21,386 nucleotides of DNA from positions 1-21,386 of the forward strand of contig NZ_JAEQMG010000169.1 of NCBI RefSeq assembly GCF_016680995.1. The letters run 5' to 3'. The position numbers and the translations under genes are program-made. Below, piece after piece: positions 15,566-21,029 of the stretch (its first letter is position 1; the number at the start of each line of letters is the position of its first letter). The notes under the pieces are model-generated. The model had not been told where the DNA came from, ran no database searches, and worked only from the letters and a program-made list of their open reading frames with translations. The DNA comes from Ruminococcus difficilis (lineage in GTDB: Bacteria; Bacillota_A; Clostridia; Oscillospirales; Acutalibacteraceae).

Positions 15566-15579
15566 GTCATCCCGACCAA
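15566..15579 (+). other. attR core of the integrative element
   Basis: An exact 14-bp copy of the tRNA-Pro 3' end (GTCATCCCGACCAA) with no tRNA upstream. Together with two preceding bases it reads TTGGTC-ATCCC-GACCAA, a 6-bp inverted repeat not present at the tRNA copy. Confidence 0.87.
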
Positions 15580-15581
15580 CG

Positions 15582-15610
15582 GAGGCGGTTTTTGAACCGC
15601 CTCTTTTCTT
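15582..15610 (+). terminator. Displaced tRNA-Pro terminator
   Basis: Stem GAGGCGGTT (15582-15590) / AACCGCCTC (15595-15603), loop TTTG, then TTTTCTTTT. It immediately follows attR on the tRNA strand, so it was most likely the original terminator of tRNA-Pro before insertion. Confidence 0.85.
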
Positions 15611-15809
15611 TTGCCATTTTACGCGAAAATGCTTAAAAACGGCTTAACACCATGGTTTGGAGATATCGCTCAATTTGCTTGAAAAATCTTTGAGTAACAA
15701 AACAAGCAGCAAAATCACCCGTTAAACCACAAGAAATCCTGAAAATATTTGCCAAACGCGGGTGTTTCCCCTGTGCCGTTGAAATTAAACGTTGAAATTA
15801 ATATCGAAC
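15611..15809. other. Gene-free right flank of the element
   Basis: No gene is visible. The stretch at about 15629-15646 (TGCTTAAAAACGGCTTAA) resembles 1801-1818 inside the left end of the element, 16 of 18 bases. This may be a remnant of an older insertion at the same tRNA. Confidence 0.35.
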
Positions 15810-15851
15810 AGCGCCCTGCCGTCATATCCGACAGCAGGGCGCTCTCTTTTT
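15810..15851 (+). terminator. GC-rich hairpin at the end of the DUF3021 gene
   Basis: A perfect 10-bp stem AGCGCCCTGC (15810-15819) / GCAGGGCGCT (15834-15843). The T-run (CTCTTTTT) is on the plus-strand side; on the minus strand, where it would end the LytTR-DUF3021 transcript, T residues are sparse. It may work in either direction. Confidence 0.6.
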
Positions 15852-15854
15852 CGC

Positions 15855-16271
15855 TCAGCCGAGCTTTTCATTCATTTTTTTGATTTTGTTCCTGATCGAC
15901 AGATAGACAATCAGCCAGATCAAAGCGAAAATGACAACAAAGATTGCCGTAAACAATGCGATGACATCCCAGCGGAAGGGCATCCAGCCCATTGCAAGGT
16001 AGAAAAAGATGTAATCCGCAAACAGCACGGAGCCCTGGATCAATCCCGCAATTCCCAGCTGCAGTTTTTCGACATGGTAAACCGCGCTGATACCCGCAGC
16101 GATAAACGCCAGTATGAGTGAACTGATGATTTCCGCGATCATCTTGGTGACGGGAACCATTTCCACAACACCGTTGAGGTGAAGGAAAAAGTATACGATT
16201 GCCAGAATAAGGGGACCGAGGCCTGCAAAGATCGCGCCTCTCTTCAAGAATTCCACGATAAATTTTTTCAT
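15855..16271 (-). CDS. DUF3021 family membrane protein
   Basis: A 138-aa integral membrane protein with four predicted helices (about 8-28, 42-65, 72-92 and 103-125) and a basic C-terminus. DUF3021 proteins are regularly encoded next to stand-alone LytTR regulators and are thought to restrain or signal to them. Here the LytTR stop is separated from this ATG by one base (TAAAATG), and the SD (AAGGAG) lies in the LytTR 3' end, so the pair is translationally coupled. The stimulus is unknown. Confidence 0.85.
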   Translation of the reverse strand: MKKFIVEFLKRGAIFAGLGPLILAIVYFFLHLNGVVEMVPVTKMIAEIISSLILAFIAAGISAVYHVEKLQLGIAGLIQGSVLFADYIFFYLAMGWMPFRWDVIALFTAIFVVIFALIWLIVYLSIRNKIKKMNEKLG

Positions 16272-16272
16272 T

Positions 16273-16710
16273 TTATTTCAACTCCTTTTTGATATCGGCA
16301 AAGCATCTTCTCGATACATAGTCCTTATAGCCGCACTTGAATATTACGTCGACGGAACCCGAGAACGCCGCCGAGAACCTTTCGATTTGTTTTCTGTTCG
16401 CCAGCGAGGATTTATTGATTTTGATAAAGTAGCTTGGCAGGATCTCGCTGATCTCATACAGCCGCATTTTGAGCCGGTATCGGTCACCCGCGGTATCGAT
16501 CGCGTAGGTTTTGGAATCGATCACCGTCACACACTCGATATCACGGTATTTCAGCTCCTTGATATCGTCCTCGGTATACGCCATGACGCTGTCCTCTCCG
16601 CTGTAGCCGAGAACCAGTTCCTCCAGCCTGTATGAAAAATCACCCTTTCCGTGAAGCGTGGCTTCAACCCGCTCCTCTTTGTTTCTGTCGATGTTTAGCT
16701 TGAATTTCAT
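16273..16710 (-). CDS. LytTR-domain DNA-binding regulator
   Basis: A 145-aa stand-alone LytTR regulator without a receiver domain. Residues about 45-145 form the LytTR fold, with typical FIKINKSSLANRKQIERF and the closing YVSRRCFADIKKEL. ATG 16710 is chosen over the longer open frame because AGGAGGT lies 7 nt upstream and no coding signal fits the region before it. It is coupled to DUF3021. Its promoter region has three 21-bp-phased boxes matching the LytTR consensus, so it probably activates its own transcription. Confidence 0.88.
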   Translation of the reverse strand: MKFKLNIDRNKEERVEATLHGKGDFSYRLEELVLGYSGEDSVMAYTEDDIKELKYRDIECVTVIDSKTYAIDTAGDRYRLKMRLYEISEILPSYFIKINKSSLANRKQIERFSAAFSGSVDVIFKCGYKDYVSRRCFADIKKELK

Positions 16711-16732
16711 CTTCGCACCTCCTATGGTTTGT

Positions 16733-16763
16733 ATTATATCACGAAAAAAATTTTTGTGATATA
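16733..16763 (-). promoter_or_regulatory. LytTR gene -10 box and overlapping palindrome
   Basis: On the minus strand TATAAT is at 16733-16738. The -35 position is poor, as expected for an activator-dependent promoter. The spacer is covered by a near-perfect palindrome, TATATCAC (16735-16742) / GTGATATA (16756-16763), around an A/T run. It may be a second regulator's operator or a DNA-bending track. Confidence 0.6.
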
Positions 16764-16770
16764 AAATCCG

Positions 16771-16821
16771 CTCATCGGTATTTTTTTCGCACTCAACGGT
16801 AAAAAACAGCACCTCAACCGA
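16771..16821 (-). promoter_or_regulatory. Three phased LytTR-type binding boxes
   Basis: CTCATCGGT (16771-16779), CTCAACGGT (16792-16800) and the weaker CTCAACCGA (16813-16821) start exactly 21 bp apart. On the minus strand the central box reads ACCGTTGAG, fitting the published LytTR consensus [TA][AC][CA]GTTN[AG][TG]. The nearest box is about 33 bp from the -10, the usual spacing. Confidence 0.68.
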
Positions 16822-16842
16822 CCGTTGGGGTACTGTTTTTTT
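16801..16842. terminator. Bidirectional terminator between the small ORF and the LytTR gene
   Basis: Stem CAGCACCTCAAC (16807-16818) / GTTGGGGTACTG (16824-16835) with one mismatch and one G-T pair, flanked by an A-run and a T-run. On the minus strand it lies 41 nt after the 23-codon ORF and before the LytTR promoter. It also overlaps the third LytTR-type box. Confidence 0.78.
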
Positions 16843-16882
16843 CAGGTAACTATTATGGAAGACAAAACAAAACGGGTTTTTC

Positions 16883-16954
16883 TCAGCAGCAACAGCGACA
16901 CATTCGTCCGTATCTGTAGTTACTTCTGACAAGTATTTGAAATTGCAGTGTCAC
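16883..16954 (-). CDS. Putative 23-aa cysteine-ending leader peptide
   Basis: A 23-codon ORF starting GTG and ending RYGRMCRCCC. AAAGGAGG (16962-16969) lies 7 nt ahead, a much stronger SD than chance would give. A TATAAT at 16999-17004 (minus strand) could start the transcript about 40 nt upstream, and a terminator follows 41 nt later. The Arg/Cys codons at the end resemble attenuator leader peptides, but a free-standing small peptide is equally possible. No family is recognised. Confidence 0.5.
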   Translation of the reverse strand: MTLQFQILVRSNYRYGRMCRCCC

Positions 16955-17106
16955 TGCTTCGCCTCCTTTGTGAAAATACTGTCTATATGATCGAAAACAT
17001 TATATCGCTTTCGTTGGTAACAGTATACCGCTTTTTTCTCTCCCTGTCCAATACGAAAAAGCTATCATCAGCTATCGCCTGCGCCTATACCCGAGCGCGT
17101 CGGAGA

Positions 17107-17757
17107 TTATCTGTTGATGACAGCGAACAAAACGGAAAAGTAGTGACAGACGCTTCCCGCAACCGTAAAAATATGCCAGATGGAATGGAAGTAACGGATT
17201 TTCTTGATCGCATAGAAAATCACACCGACCGTATAAAACACGCCGCCTCCGACGAGAAGCCAGAGACTCCACGCATTCATGACCTTCAGAAGCGGCCGAA
17301 TGGCGATAATGATGACCCAGCCCATTGCGATGTAGCACACAACCGAGGGCTTGCGGAATTTTTCAAGGTCGATCGAGTTAAGCACAATGCCGATCACCGC
17401 GGCTCCCCAGACAATACCGAACAGCACCCATCCGATTGCGCCGCGCAGAATGGAAATCGTGATCGGTGTATAGGTTCCCGCTATCAGAAAAAATATCGTA
17501 TTGTGATCCATGATCCGAAAAAAGCTTTTCGCCTTCGGATGCGTGATCGCATGGTACAGCGTGCTCATGCAATACAGAATAATCAGACTCGCGCCGAAAA
17601 TGGCGCAGCCGACTACCGACCACGCATCGCTGTAAATCGCCGCGAAAACGATCAGCACCGCCGTTCCGGCAACAGATAGCAAGCCACCCACGCCGTGCGT
17701 AACGGAGCTGAATATCTCCTCTCCGAGTGTGTATCTTTTCGTTATTTTTGACGCCAT
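17107..17757 (-). CDS. trhA: PAQR/hemolysin III family membrane protein TrhA
   Basis: A 216-aa seven-helix membrane protein. Typical residues are THGVGG near the start, the STLYHAI segment, the HNTIFFLIAGTYTPI stretch and the C-terminal WHIFTVAGSVCHYF, which supply the conserved Ser/Asp/His metal-site residues of the PAQR fold. Bacterial members affect membrane fluidity and lipid homeostasis; true hemolysis is doubtful. ATG 17757 is preferred over two upstream in-frame ATGs because GGGAGG is about 7 nt before it. It has its own promoter. No clear terminator follows, so some transcripts may run into the small ORF at 16954. Confidence 0.92.
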   Translation of the reverse strand: MASKITKRYTLGEEIFSSVTHGVGGLLSVAGTAVLIVFAAIYSDAWSVVGCAIFGASLIILYCMSTLYHAITHPKAKSFFRIMDHNTIFFLIAGTYTPITISILRGAIGWVLFGIVWGAAVIGIVLNSIDLEKFRKPSVVCYIAMGWVIIIAIRPLLKVMNAWSLWLLVGGGVFYTVGVIFYAIKKIRYFHSIWHIFTVAGSVCHYFSVLFAVINR

Positions 17758-17775
17758 CTTCATACCTCCCATTAC

Positions 17776-17803
17776 ATTGTAGCACGAAACCCCGACAGGT
17801 CAA
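17776..17803 (-). promoter_or_regulatory. Promoter of trhA
   Basis: On the minus strand TTGACC (17798-17803) and TACAAT (17776-17781) are separated by 16 bp, directly upstream of the trhA SD and just past the corA stop. Confidence 0.7.
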
Positions 17804-17824
17804 TGTACATTTTCTCGCAAATCC

Positions 17825-18742
17825 CTACAACCACTTTTTGAGTTTGAAAAACACCAGACTGCCGACCACGATCAGTAAGCTCACGGTGATGGCGATCGGA
17901 TATCCCCATTCCGAATCCAGCTCGGGCATGTAGCGGAAATTCATTCCGTACCAGCCCGCAATCAGCGTCAGCGGCATGAATATCGTCGTCACGATCGTCA
18001 GTACCGTCATAATGCGGTTCTGCTTGATATCGAGATGCGCTTTATAGATGTCGCGAATCTGGGAGGCGTGGTCGCTGATGGCGACGGCGGAATCGCGCAG
18101 ACGGTCAATGCGGTTGGAAAACAGGCGGAAATAGCGGAGGTTGTCCTGCTTGAAGAAGCTGTTCTCATTCTCCTCCAGCTCCTGACCAAAGTCGAGAAGC
18201 TGCTCGTAGTGCACTCTGAGATCACGTATTTCCGTGCGGATCTCGTTGACGCGTTCCGAGACCATCTCCCCTTTTTCGTTGCTGATGGCGCCCTCCATCG
18301 CGTCAAGCTCCTTGTCGTAATGCTCCAGCAGATCGCGGTCACGCTTGACAATCTGCTCAAGAAAATCATATAAAAAGCGCTCCAGGCTCGGCAGCCTCCA
18401 TTTCTTAGTTCTTTGAACCGCGAGGACCAGCATTTCCGCCGTGCCGCTGTCGTCAATAAAGACGATTCCCTTTTCATCGAGGGCGAATGCGAATTTCCCT
18501 TCGATTTGCGAAGGCTTCTCTCTGCTCGGAACCGCAAAGCTTCCCGTGAGCGAGTCGTAGTTCACCTCAGCCTTGGTGCTGTGAATGTCCGAGGAATCCG
18601 GCTCAATATCAATACCCATATCAAAGCTGTCCTTTTCCGTTTTCCACTGTGCCGATGTAAGAACGGCGACAAACTGCGCGTCAGCGGTTCTGATTTGCTT
18701 TTTGTCGCTTTCCACCAGTCTTTCCTCTATCAGATAATACAT
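17825..18742 (-). CDS. corA: CorA-family divalent metal ion transporter
   Basis: A 305-aa CorA-type channel, normally a pentamer carrying Mg2+ and sometimes Co2+ or Ni2+. The N-terminal cytoplasmic alpha/beta domain and long stalk helix (about 130-245) are followed by two C-terminal membrane helices. The signature YGMNF closes the first, after IFMPLTLIAGW. ATG 18742 (MYYLIEERL) is chosen because GGGAG lies 6 nt upstream; an upstream GTG at 18796 has no SD and lies inside a hairpin. The transcript probably starts near 18913, giving a leader of about 170 nt with three hairpins, possible site of metal-dependent control. Confidence 0.9.
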   Translation of the reverse strand: MYYLIEERLVESDKKQIRTADAQFVAVLTSAQWKTEKDSFDMGIDIEPDSSDIHSTKAEVNYDSLTGSFAVPSREKPSQIEGKFAFALDEKGIVFIDDSGTAEMLVLAVQRTKKWRLPSLERFLYDFLEQIVKRDRDLLEHYDKELDAMEGAISNEKGEMVSERVNEIRTEIRDLRVHYEQLLDFGQELEENENSFFKQDNLRYFRLFSNRIDRLRDSAVAISDHASQIRDIYKAHLDIKQNRIMTVLTIVTTIFMPLTLIAGWYGMNFRYMPELDSEWGYPIAITVSLLIVVGSLVFFKLKKWL

Positions 18743-18786
18743 AAGCTGCTCCCGTGATCGAATTTCATTCTCCCGACTGATTCTTA

Positions 18787-18869
18787 GCGGTTGCACTGAC
18801 CGCGCAAGTCAAGCCGGTGTATATTCTGTCATACTCACCGAAACGCAGGAAAAAGCATCGTGATTCCTG
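18787..18869 (-). promoter_or_regulatory. Structured 5' leader of corA
   Basis: Three hairpins lie in the untranslated leader: GCGGT (18787-18791) / ACCGC (18799-18803), CGGTG (18815-18819) / CACCG (18836-18840) and CAGGAA (18846-18851) / TTCCTG (18864-18869). I could not match the set to the M-box, yybP-ykoY or NiCo riboswitches by eye. Confidence 0.4.
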
Positions 18870-18919
18870 AAGCACCGCGCCTTTTCCCTGCCCTTTTATG
18901 AATTCCTTTCCTTATGCTT

Positions 18920-18948
18920 ATTATACCACCGGAAAAGGCTCATGTCAC
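18920..18948 (-). promoter_or_regulatory. Promoter of corA
   Basis: On the minus strand GTGACA (18943-18948) and TATAAT (18920-18925) are spaced by 17 bp. Confidence 0.75.
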
Positions 18949-18960
18949 TATACTATGAAG

Positions 18961-18994
18961 AAAAAAATAAAGGACAGTTCATTGAACTGTCCTT
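18961..18994 (-). terminator. Terminator upstream of corA
   Basis: A 12-bp inverted repeat AAGGACAGTTCA (18970-18981) / TGAACTGTCCTT (18983-18994) with an A-run on the plus side, so on the minus strand the stem is followed by TATTTTTTTC. It would stop transcripts coming leftward from the insertion sequence region. Confidence 0.75.
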
Positions 18995-19071
18995 ATGGTG
19001 GGAGTGTTCATAACGGACTTATGAAAAATTCAGGTTTTATCGGCAGTCACACACATTTCTCACTCGCACAT

Positions 19072-19100
19072 TTGTGATTTATTCAATTTCTTCCTATAAT
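19072..19100 (+). promoter_or_regulatory. Promoter of the interrupted small gene
   Basis: TTGTGA (19072-19077) and TATAAT (19095-19100) with 17-bp spacing, 36 nt before the ATG of the interrupted gene. It now points into the left end of the insertion sequence. Confidence 0.6.
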
Positions 19101-19162
19101 ATGGATGTAAAATTCAAGTCAAGGAGGAAATGACAATGAGAAATCCAAAATATCACATTTAC

Positions 19163-20839
19163 TTAGGCTCTCCTGAAAAAGTCAACTTACCTGATTCATG
19201 CAGACTCACAACACTGGATCGCACAACAGGCAATCGGCAAAAAACCAATTTTCCGAAATAGGCGCAGAATATCCTCCCTCAGCTTGCGGACGGCATTCAT
19301 TGCGAGTATGGCAAACACAAGGTCGGATTTTGCGCTTTCGTCCAACTTACACATCACGCGGCTCATGCCGTATCTTGTTTTCAGCAGTCCGTTCTTTCCC
19401 TCGACCCAGTTTCTTTCGCAGGAATCACGGTACATTTGCTCCGACTCAGCCTCTTTCTGTTCCGGATTTTTTCTTCCCAGGGAACGCCCGGACAAACGTA
19501 TTCCACGCTCTTTGCAATACTTTTTGTTGGCTTTCGTCTGGTAAATTTTGTCCGCCAGTATTGCTTTCGGATAAAATCCGAATTTACGTTTGTAATCCTC
19601 CGCACAGGGAATCAAATCCGTGGATTCGTTGAAGTTTTCCCATGACGTCTGCTCCAAATAAACGTAACCGTTCACAACCGACAAATGTACCTTTTGACCG
19701 AACTCCGTTGGATTCGGACGCTTACCCCTGACGATCGGTCTGACATGCGGCTGCTCAAGGCTGACAATTCGATTTTCGCAGGAGTTTTTGCCGCTTTCAA
19801 ACATTTCTTTCTGCTGTGCATAAACATCCGGTATTACTTCCAATCGGTTTTTCAGCCAAGTTGGGAACAACTTATCATGATATGTGACCTGTATTTTCAG
19901 TTCATCTAGCCTGCATGATGCAAGCTCAATATATCGTAACTGCTCGGATATTGCTTTTGAAACCTTCTTTCTTGTCCATTTCTTGCACTTGGAAAGATTC
20001 AGAAAGGATTTTCGTGCGGATTTCTTGTTATACGGGAGCATATGCCCTTTATGCGGAACCTCGTTCCATAACAGAGATATTGCTTTTTCGAGGTGTTCCC
20101 TCGATTTGTTGAGAAGATCAATATCGGTCGGATACTTGATGTTGGCAGGCGCAACCGTAGCGTCGATAATCAGGTTGCCCTGATTATCCTTAATGTCCGG
20201 TGTTGCTTCAGGAGCGTTGCCGTCATTATTGTTATCGTTGTCATCATTATTTCTGTCGACATTTCTTGACCCTTCAGGCCACTTTCCGGAGCAGATATAT
20301 TCGTTCACATCGGATACAAAATTCACAGGAAAACGTTTGCGGAAATGAACCATCATCGAAGGATCGAACAACGGCTCGGGATTGAACTCCTTCAACCCCA
20401 AAAAGTATTGCATATACGGATTTTCGGCAATCGCCAATACGGTACGCTCATCTGAGAATTTTTCTCCGTTGCGAATAAAACACGCGCCAAAAGCGATTCT
20501 GGATGAGATGGATGGTCTGCCTTTCTCGGGCTGAATATTTCTGAGATACTCCTCCTCAATGATGTCCCAAGGCATTTTGTCGCTGAGCTTAACCCATCTG
20601 TTGTCAGGTGAAAGTCTCTCCGCGAACGGAGCATAGAAACCATCCAGAATCATTTGTGCGCTGTTTTCTTTCCTGTACATAACCCAAAACCACCCAAATT
20701 CGCTTTTTTTAGTGAAAACTCCAGATTTTTGGGGTTCTCCAACATATTCCTATTATACCATATGTTGTGGCATATTGGAATGCTTGTTTAGATATATTGT
20801 AGTTTTTGAAGTAAATTTATTTTTTCAGGAGAGCCTAAA
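19163..20839 (-). mobile_element. IS5/IS1182-like insertion sequence
   Basis: An approximately 1.68-kb element with 18-bp perfect terminal inverted repeats, TTAGGCTCTCCTGAAAAA at 19163-19180 and its complement at 20821-20838, enclosing one transposase gene. TAC flanks both sides (19160-19162 and 20840-20842), a possible 3-bp target duplication if one extra A belongs to the right end. It appears intact and has split a small gene. Confidence 0.87.
19196..20680 (-). CDS. DDE transposase (IS5/IS1182-like, DUF772 N-terminus)
   Basis: A 494-aa transposase. The N-terminal DUF772-type domain (KMPWDIIEEEY, GRPSISSRIAFGACFIR) is followed by an RNase H-like core with Asp173 (IIDATVAP), Asp377 (ILADKIYQT) and Glu427 (RNWVEGKNGLLKTRYGM) as the DDE triad. 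Between 141 and 155 is a low-complexity Asn/Asp stretch (NNDDNDNNNDGN) that looks like an expanded triplet run just before the first catalytic Asp. A TATAAT at 20752-20757 (minus strand) may be its promoter. It is full length, so probably active. The exact IS family needs comparison with ISfinder. Confidence 0.87.
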   Translation of the reverse strand: MYRKENSAQMILDGFYAPFAERLSPDNRWVKLSDKMPWDIIEEEYLRNIQPEKGRPSISSRIAFGACFIRNGEKFSDERTVLAIAENPYMQYFLGLKEFNPEPLFDPSMMVHFRKRFPVNFVSDVNEYICSGKWPEGSRNVDRNNDDNDNNNDGNAPEATPDIKDNQGNLIIDATVAPANIKYPTDIDLLNKSREHLEKAISLLWNEVPHKGHMLPYNKKSARKSFLNLSKCKKWTRKKVSKAISEQLRYIELASCRLDELKIQVTYHDKLFPTWLKNRLEVIPDVYAQQKEMFESGKNSCENRIVSLEQPHVRPIVRGKRPNPTEFGQKVHLSVVNGYVYLEQTSWENFNESTDLIPCAEDYKRKFGFYPKAILADKIYQTKANKKYCKERGIRLSGRSLGRKNPEQKEAESEQMYRDSCERNWVEGKNGLLKTRYGMSRVMCKLDESAKSDLVFAILAMNAVRKLREDILRLFRKIGFLPIACCAIQCCESA

Positions 20840-20881
20840 TACCTGAATAATGAGCCAAATAATGAGCTGATTATTTTCAAG

Positions 20882-20929
20882 TAAAAAACAAGACCCTGAA
20901 AACCGCTTATCTAAGCCATTTTCAAGGTC
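20882..20929 (-). terminator. Terminator beside the second attachment site
   Basis: GACC-TGAAAA arms (20892-20902 and 20919-20929) with an inner GCTTA/TAAGC pair; on the minus strand the hairpin is followed by TTGTTTTTT. By analogy with the tRNA-Pro element it is probably the original terminator of the tRNA targeted by the second element. Confidence 0.65.
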
Positions 20930-20935
20930 ATAGGG

Positions 20936-20950
20936 TTGGTGCGAGTGACC
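20936..20950 (-). other. Attachment site of a second element (tRNA 3'-end copy)
   Basis: On the minus strand this reads GGTCACTCGCACCAA: a seven-base acceptor strand CACTCGC, discriminator A and CCA, with no T arm before it. It lies just past the end of a second integrase gene and before a terminator, exactly as attR does at 15566. The intact tRNA (acceptor GCGAGTG) should be off the window to the right. Confidence 0.6.
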
Positions 20951-20984
20951 GCTGCGAATGGCTTAAAGCCTGAACTTTTCGCGG

Positions 20985-21006
20985 TTTGACTGCACTTTTG
21001 ACTGCA
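20985..21006. repeat. Direct repeats near the second integrase
   Basis: TTTGACTGCA occurs at 20985-20994 and 20997-21006, a 12-bp period. The position between the integrase stop and its attachment site matches the arm-type repeats at 15508-15526. Confidence 0.5.
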
Positions 21007-21029
21007 GTTTGTGCCAATCCTGCATTTTT

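Larger units (their letters stand above)
1736..15579. mobile_element. Integrative and mobilizable element in tRNA-Pro
   Basis: A 13.8-kb element bounded by 14-bp direct repeats. It carries integrase, excisionase, Rep_trans relaxase, FtsK-type coupling protein, DUF961 protein and an oriT-like site, in the same order as helP-conQ-oriT-nicK of ICEBs1. There are no mating-pore genes, so mobilization by a co-resident conjugative element is inferred. The cargo (2102-9944) is an AAA/DUF234 ATPase and a type III-like restriction cluster. Repeats of ATTGCTC(C) near both ends fit integrase arm sites. The boundaries are well supported; actual mobility is inferred. Confidence 0.87.
19136..20884 (+). pseudogene. 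Tiny gene split by the insertion sequence
   Basis: AGGAGG (19122-19127) precedes an ATG encoding MRNPKYHIY up to 19162, where the insertion sequence begins. After its right end, TAC at 20840 continues in a compatible frame as YLNNEPNNELIIFK and a stop at 20882-20884. Joining at the shared TAC gives a 23-codon ORF. The KYHIYL start resembles small proteins I have seen in clostridial mobile elements, though those are longer, so the right part may already have been damaged before insertion. Confidence 0.5.

Noticed and set aside
16711..16932. N-terminal extension of the LytTR gene
   Set aside because: The upstream part of the open frame crosses a terminator, LytTR boxes and the -10 box; the ATG at 16710 has a strong SD.
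16948..17679. Long plus-strand open frame (243 codons) opposite trhA
   Set aside because: It lies antisense to a clear seven-helix TrhA gene, is rich in Arg/Asn/Asp with no domain, and its start has no convincing SD.
18007..18537. Minus-strand open frame overlapping corA in another frame
   Set aside because: A Ser/Arg-rich out-of-frame reading of corA without a start signal.
18743..18913. M-box magnesium riboswitch before corA
   Set aside because: The conserved M-box core could not be found by eye; left as an unassigned structured leader.
19198..19632. Plus-strand open frames opposite the transposase
   Set aside because: They are antisense to the DDE transposase and have no SD or domain.
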